DNA of 56,274 nt from Oscillospiraceae bacterium. Lineage in GTDB: Bacteria > Bacillota > Clostridia > Oscillospirales > Oscillospiraceae. The stretch covers positions 1 through 56,274 of the forward strand of contig JAFQUN010000120.1 of the NCBI GenBank assembly GCA_017408525.1, given 5' to 3'. Positions 41,842-48,369 of this stretch are shown here, piece after piece. The translations under genes were made by a program, and so were the position numbers. The notes under the pieces were generated by a model that ran no database searches, was not told the origin of the DNA, and worked only from the letters and a program-made list of their open reading frames with translations. The stretch's first letter is position 1; the number at the start of each line of letters is the position of its first letter.

Positions 41842-42789
41842 TTGAAAAGGGAGCTTTCGACAGCTTTGGCGCTGACCGCACTTGCCTGCATGGTATCTCT
41901 TGGCGCCGGTATTTTGGTGTTTTGGCTTGCGGACGGGCTGCTTGCCGCGGCGGGCTTTGTGCTTGGCTTTGCAGGAGCGGCGCTGAACATCGTGCTCTAT
42001 ACCGCTTTTGAAAAGCGGAGCAGGCAGGAGAGGGAATCATATGATGAGAAGATGCGGGAGCTTGCCGACGCATGTGAGAGAGAAAAAGAAAAGCTGCGCG
42101 CAGCGCAGCGGCAGGAGATGGAATCGTTTCGCAGCACCGTATCCCACACGCTGAGGATGCCTGTTGCCATTATTCAGGGATATGCGGAGCTGCTTCGCGA
42201 TGACATGGTGCAGGAGCCGGGTGCGCGCAGGGAATATCTTGAAAAGATCATCCAGCGCAGCCAGTATATGACGGATGTGATGAGCCGCAGCCTTTTTGTC
42301 GAAGGTGTGATGGACAAAAGCAAGCTCTCATACAGCCGGTTTGACCTTTTGCAGATGCTCCGTCAGGTATGCACCGATACCGCCGCTGCCGCCGCCGAAA
42401 AAGAGGTGCGTGTGGAGCTTGCTTCGGTGGAGGAGAAAATGCCTGTGAAGGCGGACGACTATCTTTTGAACAGGGTGTTTTTCAATCTGCTTGAAAATGC
42501 GTTCAAGTATATGGGCAGACCCGGCACAGTCACCATCCGCGCCGCGAAAGAGGGCGCACGCGTTAGCGTGACCGTCAGCGACGACGGCATGGGACTTCCG
42601 GAGGAAGAGGCAGCATATATTTTTGAACGCCGTTTTCGCGGCAGCACACACGCGCGGCTGGGCGGACAGGGCTACGGGCTCCACCTCGTCAGGCAAACGG
42701 TGGAAGCGCACGGCGGCAGCGTCCGTGCGAGCTGCGGCGTCGGTCGGGGCATGCGTGTTACGATGGAGCTGCCGATCGGAGAAGAATAA
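41842..42789 (+). CDS. Sensor histidine kinase, probable partner of the divergent response regulator
   Basis: Membrane kinase of about 315 residues. The likely start is the TTG at 41842, which has GGAGGGGAG seven to eight bases upstream; an earlier TTG at 41788 lacks a ribosome binding site. Two transmembrane helices (about 7-30 and 33-54) with almost no external loop are followed by a charged coiled linker (about 57-93). The dimerisation domain contains VSHTLRMPVAIIQGYAEL (His102, with Thr in place of Glu after it), and the ATPase domain contains FNLLENAFKYMG, VSDDGMGLPEEEA and GQGYGLHLVRQTVEAHGG. It is divergent from the OmpR-type regulator gene and is a paralogue of the kinase at 33792-34727. 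Confidence 0.88.
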   Translation: MKRELSTALALTALACMVSLGAGILVFWLADGLLAAAGFVLGFAGAALNIVLYTAFEKRSRQERESYDEKMRELADACEREKEKLRAAQRQEMESFRSTVSHTLRMPVAIIQGYAELLRDDMVQEPGARREYLEKIIQRSQYMTDVMSRSLFVEGVMDKSKLSYSRFDLLQMLRQVCTDTAAAAAEKEVRVELASVEEKMPVKADDYLLNRVFFNLLENAFKYMGRPGTVTIRAAKEGARVSVTVSDDGMGLPEEEAAYIFERRFRGSTHARLGGQGYGLHLVRQTVEAHGGSVRASCGVGRGMRVTMELPIGEE

Positions 42790-42886
42790 TGTTTGGGAGC
42801 GCTTTGCTTTTTGCAAAGCGCTCCCTTTTCGCTGACGAAGGGAAAAACGATCGCCCCCTTGCAGGTGACCGCAGGGGGGCAACCGC

Positions 42887-43600
42887 TTATTTTTCCATCT
42901 TGTACGCGACCTCAAGCGCGATCTTCATCATATCGGTGAATGTCGTCTGCCGCTGCTCGGGATCGAGCTCTTCGCCTGTCACAAGGCTGTCGGAGATGCT
43001 GCAGATGGCGAGCGCCCGCTTGTGTGCGCGCGCAGCGTTGCAGTAAAGCGCCGCCGCCTCCATCTCCACGGCGAGAACGCCCATCTCGCCCCATTTCATC
43101 GTGGTGTTCGATGCATCGTAGAACGTGTCGGAGGAGTAAAGGTTGCCGACCGGCATATTTACGCCCAGCTCACGCGCCGACTCGACCGCCGCGGAGAGCA
43201 GCGCAAAGCTTGCGATCGGCGCAAATGTGCCGCCAAGACCGAACTGTGCGGCATAGTTGGAGTTTGTACACGCGCCCATGCCCGCGACAACATCGCGCAG
43301 CTTCAGATCCTTCGAGATCGCACCGGCAGAACCGACACGGATGATATTTTCAACACCGTAAAAATTGAAAAGCTCATGGGAGTAAATACCGATCGACGGC
43401 ATACCCATGCCCGACGCCATTACGCTGACCGGAACGCCGCGATACGTCCCCGTATGTCCCTGCACACCGCGCACATTGTTGACGAGCTTTGCATTTTCAA
43501 GAAAGTTTTCCGCGATAAACTTTGCGCGCAGCGGGTCACCGGGCATCAAAACTGTTTTTGCGAACGCGCCAAGCTCTGCATTGTTGTGAGGAGTTGCCAT
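42887..43600 (-). CDS. deoD: Purine-nucleoside phosphorylase, hexameric DeoD type
   Basis: Splits purine (deoxy)nucleosides with phosphate to base and (deoxy)ribose-1-phosphate. The start is the ATG at 43600; the frame runs on upstream over the end of deoC without support. In 237 residues: MPGDPLRAKFIAE (about 19-31), the phosphate and ribose region VRVSVMASGMGMPSIGIYSHEL, IIRVGSAGAI, and LAVEMEAAALY with the Glu that binds ribose. Near the C-terminus SDSLVTGEELDPEQRQTTF contains the catalytic Asp. The hexameric type is usual in Firmicutes. It is two bases after deoC, forming a deoxynucleoside-salvage pair. Confidence 0.96.
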   Translation of the reverse strand: MATPHNNAELGAFAKTVLMPGDPLRAKFIAENFLENAKLVNNVRGVQGHTGTYRGVPVSVMASGMGMPSIGIYSHELFNFYGVENIIRVGSAGAISKDLKLRDVVAGMGACTNSNYAAQFGLGGTFAPIASFALLSAAVESARELGVNMPVGNLYSSDTFYDASNTTMKWGEMGVLAVEMEAAALYCNAARAHKRALAICSISDSLVTGEELDPEQRQTTFTDMMKIALEVAYKMEK

Positions 43601-43602
43601 CT

Positions 43603-44277
43603 TTAATACCCTCTTTCCTTTTCGCTCAAGCTGCCTTTTGCTGCCTTTACAATGCGCGAAGTGCCGAGCCGGTCGGCACCGAGGGCGATAAAGTCCTCTG
43701 CGTCCTTGATCGTCGCAATACCGCCGGCAGCTTTGATGAGCTTGCCCTCTTTCATGTGCTTTTTGAAAAGCGCAACGTCTTCGCGCGTTGCACCGCCGCC
43801 GCCAAAGCCGGTGGAAGTTTTGATATACTCCGCGTTCGAACGGGACACGACATCGCAAAGGCGCACCTTTTCCTCGTCAGTCAAAAGACACGTTTCGATG
43901 ATGACCTTGAGAAGCTTCCCGCCGCACGCTTCTTTCACGGCGTTGATCTCGCGCAGCACATCGTCATACCGTCCATCCTTGACATAGCCGATATTGATGA
44001 CCATGTCGATCTCTTCCGCGCCGTTTTCGACCGCGTCGCGCGCTTCAAAGCACTTCGCCGCCGTCGTGGAATATCCGTTGGGGAAACCGATCACCGTGCA
44101 GATGGCGAGCTTTCCGCCGACGTATTCCGCCGCCTGCTTCACATAGGACGCGGGGATGCACACGGATGCGCAGGAAAAGTTCATTCCATCGTCGCACACA
44201 GCACGGATCTCATCCCACGTTGCACCCTGCGCAAGAAGTGTGTGGTCACAGCGTGCAAGAATGTCTTTCAGTTCCAT
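43603..44277 (-). CDS. deoC: Deoxyribose-phosphate aldolase
   Basis: Cleaves 2-deoxyribose-5-phosphate to glyceraldehyde-3-phosphate and acetaldehyde, downstream of DeoD in deoxynucleoside breakdown; a phosphopentomutase would be needed in between and is not in this window. The 224-residue length is typical of bacterial DeoC. Motifs: CDHTLL near the N-terminus, [30 protein letters not shown] with the conserved Glu, and the Schiff-base lysine in EYIKTSTGF (Lys about 151). A second conserved Lys lies in [14 protein letters not shown]. The start follows GGAAGGAG; a promoter is predicted at 44342-44370. Confidence 0.96.
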   Translation of the reverse strand: MELKDILARCDHTLLAQGATWDEIRAVCDDGMNFSCASVCIPASYVKQAAEYVGGKLAICTVIGFPNGYSTTAAKCFEARDAVENGAEEIDMVINIGYVKDGRYDDVLREINAVKEACGGKLLKVIIETCLLTDEEKVRLCDVVSRSNAEYIKTSTGFGGGGATREDVALFKKHMKEGKLIKAAGGIATIKDAEDFIALGADRLGTSRIVKAAKGSLSEKERGY

Positions 44278-44303
44278 AGCAAAAAACTCCTTCCTTTATC
44301 AAG

Positions 44304-44327
44304 GCTTGAAAAAGATGCAAAGCATCC
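44304..44327 (+). repeat. Repeat family A, copy 6 (degenerate module d)
   Basis: CTTGAAAAAGATGC-AAA-GCATCCTC keeps the core of module d (GATGC/GCATC) with a broken outer stem. It lies in the deoC leader, antisense to family orientation. Confidence 0.5.
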
Positions 44328-44341
44328 TCTCTGACAAGCTC

Positions 44342-44370
44342 ATTTTAGCAGATTTGCCCGAACGTGTCCA
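44342..44370 (-). promoter_or_regulatory. Predicted promoter of deoC-deoD
   Basis: On the minus strand: TGGACA (44370-44365), a 17-base spacer and TAAAAT (44347-44342). Confidence 0.65.
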
Positions 44371-44376
44371 CCATCC

Positions 44377-44405
44377 TTGTAAAAATTCCGCGTGTGTGCT
44401 ATGCT
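44377..44405 (+). promoter_or_regulatory. Predicted promoter of the SLH-protease gene
   Basis: TTGTAA (44377-44382), a 17-base spacer and TATGCT (44400-44405). It is back to back with the deoC promoter, six bases apart. Confidence 0.65.
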
Positions 44406-44440
44406 GTTTACGGATCCATACAACACTCGGAGGTCTTCAA

Positions 44441-45739
44441 ATGAAAAAACGCATTTTCTCCCTGCTCATCACAGCAGCTATGCTTGCCTCGCTTGCGCCC
44501 TCGGTACTTGCCGCACCGGCAGGACAGACGATGGAGGCGGATATCCTTTACGCGCTCGGTCTTTTCAAGGGCGGGGCAAATGGCTATGAGCTCGATCGCA
44601 CCGTCACGCGGGCGGAGGCGGCAACGATGATCGTTCGTCTGGCAGGCGGCGAAGCTGTCGCGCAAAGCAACAAATATGAAACGCCATTCACCGACCTTGC
44701 CGACTGGTCGCGTCCCTACATCGGCTACGCCTACGCGCAGAGCATTGTGCGCGGCGTGGACGAGACTCACTTCGGCGGCGGAGAAACGGCACGCGCCGCG
44801 GACTACATGACGATGCTCCTGCGCTTGATGGGCTACGATGATGCGTCCGGCGACTTTTCGTATGACACCGCGCTTTTGATGGCGCGCCGCCTTGGGATCA
44901 CGACGCTTTCCGACGCTGCGCCCCTTACCCGGGGCGACATGGTCGCGGCATCGCTTCGCGCACTGCGTACTGCGGGCAGGGATGGATCCTCCCTCGGTGA
45001 GAGGCTGATCGCCGCAGGCGTTTTGAACGCAGCTGTTTACAACGCTGTCGGTCTTGGAGACATAAATGAGCTGACCGCGCGAGAGATCGCCGATCGCTAC
45101 TCGAACGCCGTTTTTCACATCGTCACCTATTCCTCCGGAAAAGCGTTTGAGCTGAAGATGCCCTTTTCCTCGGCAAGCGGTTTTTTCCTCACGCCCGACG
45201 GCATCGCCGTGACCTGCTGCCACTCGATCAGCGGCGCGACGAGCGCCACAGCAACACTCCTGTCGGGAGAGACATATAATATCGAACGCATCCTGTATTA
45301 CGACAACGAGGTCGATGTTGCTGTTATCAAGGTCTCAACGACCTCCACGGATGGTGTGGAGACAGCCGCTTTCCCGACGCTCGAGTGCGCATCTTCCGAT
45401 TCTTTGCGCGTGGGCGATGTTGTCTACTGCATCGGCTGCCCGCTCAATATGAGCAATTCGCTTGGAAACGGCATTGTCAGTCAGCTCTTCCGCGACGTTG
45501 AAGGCTATGCAATGCCCATGATCCAAAACACTGCACCCATCTCACAGGGCAGCAGCGGCGGCGCGCTCCTCAACGTCTATGGGCAAGTCGTCGGCGTGAC
45601 AGCGGCGCACTACACCTACGGAAACGATATGTACCTGAGCATTCCCATCGAGGCGATCACCTCGGCTGATTACAGCGGAGAGGGCATCACTTTTGAGCAG
45701 ATGAACCAGCAGATCGCAGAAAAAGAAACGAAAGAATAA
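44441..45739 (+). CDS. Exported SLH-domain protein fused to a trypsin-like serine protease
   Basis: Wall-anchored protease of 432 residues. The ATG at 44441 follows GGAGG; the longer frame from 44156 lies over deoC and is not used. The signal peptide is MKKRIFSLLITAAMLASLAPSVLA (cut near 24). SLH-type repeats fill about 30-200: EADILYALGLFKGG..RTVTRAEAATMIVRL, PFTDLADWSRPYIGYAYAQSIVRG and a third weaker one. The protease domain (about 215-410) has a complete triad: His261 in VTCCHSISG, Asp292 in NEVDVAVIK and Ser372 in ISQGSSGGAL. There is no PDZ domain, unlike HtrA. SLH at the N-terminus is less common than at the C-terminus. It ends at a bidirectional terminator. Confidence 0.87.
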   Translation: MKKRIFSLLITAAMLASLAPSVLAAPAGQTMEADILYALGLFKGGANGYELDRTVTRAEAATMIVRLAGGEAVAQSNKYETPFTDLADWSRPYIGYAYAQSIVRGVDETHFGGGETARAADYMTMLLRLMGYDDASGDFSYDTALLMARRLGITTLSDAAPLTRGDMVAASLRALRTAGRDGSSLGERLIAAGVLNAAVYNAVGLGDINELTAREIADRYSNAVFHIVTYSSGKAFELKMPFSSASGFFLTPDGIAVTCCHSISGATSATATLLSGETYNIERILYYDNEVDVAVIKVSTTSTDGVETAAFPTLECASSDSLRVGDVVYCIGCPLNMSNSLGNGIVSQLFRDVEGYAMPMIQNTAPISQGSSGGALLNVYGQVVGVTAAHYTYGNDMYLSIPIEAITSADYSGEGITFEQMNQQIAEKETKE

Positions 45740-45782
45740 AAGGAACGTGGAAGAGGCTCTGCCTCTTCCACGTTCCTTTTTA
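45738..45782. terminator. Bidirectional terminator between the SLH-protease gene and the symporter gene
   Basis: A perfect stem of 19 bp, AAAAGGAACGTGGAAGAGG with its complement ending CCTTTT, and a 5-base loop, between convergent genes. Confidence 0.93.
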
Positions 45783-45792
45783 TAACGCAGAC

Positions 45793-47220
45793 TTACTTTT
45801 GCTTTTTGCGCTCGATGCCCTCTTTTGCGGACTTTACGACCATGGAAGTCAATGCGAACAGTGCCAGCGCGTTGGGAAGTACCATGAGGTAGTTGAACGC
45901 GTCGGTCAGCTCCCAGACAAGGTCGTTGGACATCATCGTGCCGAGGAAGATGAAAACGAGCGCGATCGCCGTATAGACGACAGTGCAGGTCTTGGTCGAC
46001 TTCTTGCCGAAAAGATAGACGACATTGATCTTGCCGAAGAGGTTCCAGCTGAGGATAGTGGAAAAGGCGAAGAACAGAAGGCAGATCGCAACGAACGCTG
46101 CGCCGACAGACTCGCCGAACACAGTGCCGAACGCCGTTTGCGCGAGGTTCGCCTTGGTGATGGTGGTGGACGCAGCTGCCGCGCCGCACTCATGCAGGAC
46201 GCCGCCCTCGGTGTAGAGCGTGGAGATGATGACAAGCGCATTGAGCGTGAGGACGATGAACGTGTCGATGAAAACGCCGATCATTGCAACAACACCCTGA
46301 TCGTGGGGATGAGCGACATTCGCCTGTGCGTGCGCGTGGGGCGTCGAGCCCATACCGGCTTCGTTGGAGAAAAGACCACGCTTGGCACCCTGGCTGATGG
46401 CTTCCTTGATCGCCATACCGAATGCACCGCCGATGATGGCCTGCGGCTGGAAGGCGTAGCGGAAGATCATACCGAACGTCTCGCCGAGATACGGCGCACG
46501 AATGATCAGAACGACAAGACCGCCGAGCAGGAACAGACCTGCCATGATGGGGACGAGTTTTTCGCACACGGATGCAAGACGCTGCACACCGCCAAGGAAG
46601 ATAGCGCCGCAGATGACAACAAGAACGATACCCATGACCCAGGAGGGAACGCCGAACGCCGTTTCAAACGTCGAGCCGATGGAGTTCGACTGCACCATGC
46701 AGCCCATGAAGCCGAGCGCCAGGATGATGGCAACGGCGAAGAAGGCCGCAAGGAACTTGCCAAAGCCGCCTTTGAAAGCGGTCGTGATATAGTAGACGGG
46801 ACCGCCGTAGATATTGCCCTTTTCGTCAACAACACGCGTCTTCTGCGCGAGCGTTGCTTCAGCGTAGATGGTCGCCATACCGAAAAACGCGATGACCCAC
46901 ATCCAGAAGATCGCACCGGGACCACCGGTCAAAATCGCACCGGACGCACCGACGATGTTGCCGGTACCGACCTGCGCGGCGATAGCGGTGGCAAGCGCCT
47001 GGAACGAGCTCATGCCGCGCTCCTGCTTTCCGCCGCGAAGGGAGAGGTTGCCGAAGACCTTACGCATACCCTCGCCGAAGCAGCGGATCTGGACAAAGTT
47101 GGTGCGGATGGTGTACCAAAGACCGACGCCGACAAGCAAAAACACCAGAACATAGTTGGAAAGATAGGTGTTGATCTTGGAAACGATCGGATACAACACG
47201 GCTTCAAATGACTCAAACAT
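45793..47220 (-). CDS. Alanine/glycine:cation symporter (AGCS family)
   Basis: Sodium- or proton-coupled uptake of glycine and/or alanine. The 475-residue protein has about ten to eleven membrane helices and the family hallmarks: GTGNIVGASGAILTGGPGAIFWMW (about 80-103), GGPVYYI, and NEAGMGSTPHAHA (about 277-289). AGCS members usually show NEAGxGSAPxAHA; here Thr replaces Ala. The ATG follows GAGGAG. Its leader has a tandem glycine riboswitch with a terminator between riboswitch and gene, which points to glycine as substrate. The stop lies just before the bidirectional terminator at 45738. Confidence 0.95.
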   Translation of the reverse strand: MFESFEAVLYPIVSKINTYLSNYVLVFLLVGVGLWYTIRTNFVQIRCFGEGMRKVFGNLSLRGGKQERGMSSFQALATAIAAQVGTGNIVGASGAILTGGPGAIFWMWVIAFFGMATIYAEATLAQKTRVVDEKGNIYGGPVYYITTAFKGGFGKFLAAFFAVAIILALGFMGCMVQSNSIGSTFETAFGVPSWVMGIVLVVICGAIFLGGVQRLASVCEKLVPIMAGLFLLGGLVVLIIRAPYLGETFGMIFRYAFQPQAIIGGAFGMAIKEAISQGAKRGLFSNEAGMGSTPHAHAQANVAHPHDQGVVAMIGVFIDTFIVLTLNALVIISTLYTEGGVLHECGAAAASTTITKANLAQTAFGTVFGESVGAAFVAICLLFFAFSTILSWNLFGKINVVYLFGKKSTKTCTVVYTAIALVFIFLGTMMSNDLVWELTDAFNYLMVLPNALALFALTSMVVKSAKEGIERKKQK

Positions 47221-47241
47221 GACTGCATTCTCCTCGAAAAC

Positions 47242-47275
47242 AAAAATCGGAGCAATCGAATATCGACTGCTCCGA
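47242..47275 (-). terminator. Attenuator terminator between glycine riboswitch and symporter gene
   Basis: On the minus strand, a 13-bp stem with one G-U pair, TCGGAGCAGTCGA / TCGATTGCTCCGA with loop TAT, is followed by TTTTTG. It lies about 25 bases before the ATG. The G-U pair forms only in the minus-strand RNA, which supports that direction. Confidence 0.85.
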
Positions 47276-47317
47276 AAAAGAAAGTGATGGAAAAGATCAG
47301 GCGCGCGCTGCCTGCAT

Positions 47318-47484
47318 CACATAACTCCGTCCTTTTACCTGAGAGATTCAGCGGCTTGTACCGCCTTGCACCTTCGGTACCCGTTTCCGGGATTCTCCAG
47401 AGCTGCATCCGTCCTTAGTCCCCACCCGAAACCCGGGCACCTGAGAGTGTTACTCCTTCGGTAGGCTTGCGCCGTTCCCCTAAG
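47318..47484 (-). ncRNA. Tandem glycine riboswitch
   Basis: On the minus strand two aptamers of the gcvT type can be seen. The first has CCGAAGGAGTAA, CTCTCAGGT and GGACTAAGGACGG; the second has CTGGAGAATCC, ACCGAAGGTGCAA, CTCTCAGGT and AAAAGGACGGAG. A short linker (ATGCAG) joins them. The terminator at 47242-47275 is the likely expression platform. Tandem glycine riboswitches upstream of AGCS transporters are known; whether glycine turns this one on or off cannot be read from the sequence. Confidence 0.93.
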
Positions 47485-47516
47485 AACTTCAACTGCCGAT
47501 ATGAAATTGCACGTTC

Positions 47517-47545
47517 AAAATACCACGGGTAAGTAGAATTGTCAA
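47517..47545 (-). promoter_or_regulatory. Promoter of the riboswitch-symporter unit
   Basis: On the minus strand: TTGACA (47545-47540), a 17-base spacer and TATTTT (47522-47517), about 30 bases before the first aptamer. Confidence 0.75.
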
Positions 47546-47639
47546 CCCCTGTGTGTAAATTTCACGAAAGTTTTTGGCGGGTGCAATGCCAAAGCAGTGA
47601 ATCCGCCTCTCCCGCAGGAATTGCAGCAGGAAAAGCGCA

Positions 47640-47676
47640 AAAAGGGGGAGCGTCCTTTCGGATGCTCCCCCTTTAT
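47640..47676 (-). terminator. Terminator after the rubrerythrin gene
   Basis: A stem AAAGGGGGAGCATCC / GGACGCTCCCCCTTT (G-U pair in the minus-strand RNA), loop GAAA, followed by TT. Confidence 0.88.
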
Positions 47677-47688
47677 CCAAGCATTTTC

Positions 47689-48255
47689 TTACTTGAAGTA
47701 ACGGCCCAGCAGACCTTCGAAGGCCTTGCCGTGTCTCGCCTCGTCGCGCGCCATCTCGTGGATGGTGTCATGCAGCGCGTCGAGATTGTACTGCTTGCAG
47801 AGCTTGGCAAGCTCGAACTTGCCGAGCGTTGCGCCGTTCTCGGCGTCGACGCGCATGGCAAGATTCTTTTTGGTCGAATCGGTCACGACCTCGCCGAGAA
47901 GCTCGGCGAACTTCGCAGCGTGCTCCGCCTCTTCATAGGCGGCCTTTTCCCAGTACAGACCGATCTCGGGATAACCCTCACGGTGGGCAACGCGACCCAT
48001 CGCAAGATACATACCGACCTCGGAGCACTCGCCCTCGAAGTTGGCGCGAAGACCCTCGATGATCTTCTGCTGCACATCGGCGGGAACATCGACGCCGAAC
48101 TGCTTGCCTACGCCGACAACATGCTCGGCAGCCCAGGTGCGCTCACCGGCCTGCTCAAAGAACTTGTCGCCGGAAACCTTGCACTGGGGGCAAACTGCGG
48201 GGGGATTTTCGCCTTCGTGAACATAGCCGCAAACCGGGCAAACCCATTTTTTCAT
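47689..48255 (-). CDS. Reverse rubrerythrin (rubredoxin domain first)
   Basis: Non-haem diiron peroxidase that protects anaerobes by reducing hydrogen peroxide (and oxygen in some species) with electrons from NADH-dependent reductases. In 188 residues the rubredoxin-like domain comes first, as in reverse rubrerythrins: [20 protein letters not shown] (about 6-25) gives the FeCys4 site. The four-helix ferritin-like domain follows, with diiron ligands in [25 protein letters not shown] and [17 protein letters not shown] (ExxH pattern). AGGAGG lies upstream of the ATG. It is monocistronic, with a terminator behind it. It is strong evidence for an anaerobic lifestyle. Confidence 0.94.
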   Translation of the reverse strand: MKKWVCPVCGYVHEGENPPAVCPQCKVSGDKFFEQAGERTWAAEHVVGVGKQFGVDVPADVQQKIIEGLRANFEGECSEVGMYLAMGRVAHREGYPEIGLYWEKAAYEEAEHAAKFAELLGEVVTDSTKKNLAMRVDAENGATLGKFELAKLCKQYNLDALHDTIHEMARDEARHGKAFEGLLGRYFK

Positions 48256-48324
48256 AGTAGTATCCTCCTTGATTTTTTGATCCCGCCGTCACGGTGATCC
48301 ATGACGCGGTAAATTTTATATTCC

Positions 48325-48356
48325 AAAAGGCGGATGCGGTATTTGCCGCATCCGTC
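48325..48356 (-). terminator. Terminator after the EF-G-like gene region, before rubrerythrin
   Basis: On the minus strand: stem CGGATGCGG / CCGCATCCG with a 6-base loop, then CCTTTT. It lies 14 bases beyond the stop of the EF-G-like gene. Confidence 0.8.
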
Positions 48357-48369
48357 TTCTGTTTTTGTA

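Noticed and set aside
33792-42789. A complete extracellular contractile injection system
   Set aside because: No sheath, tube, spike, baseplate or tail-length protein is encoded in this window. Only the ATPase-like and DUF4157 parts are visible.
45799-47211. Long plus-strand frame across the AGCS gene
   Set aside because: The product is His/Asp/Arg-rich with no hydrophobic pattern, while the minus strand encodes a full symporter.
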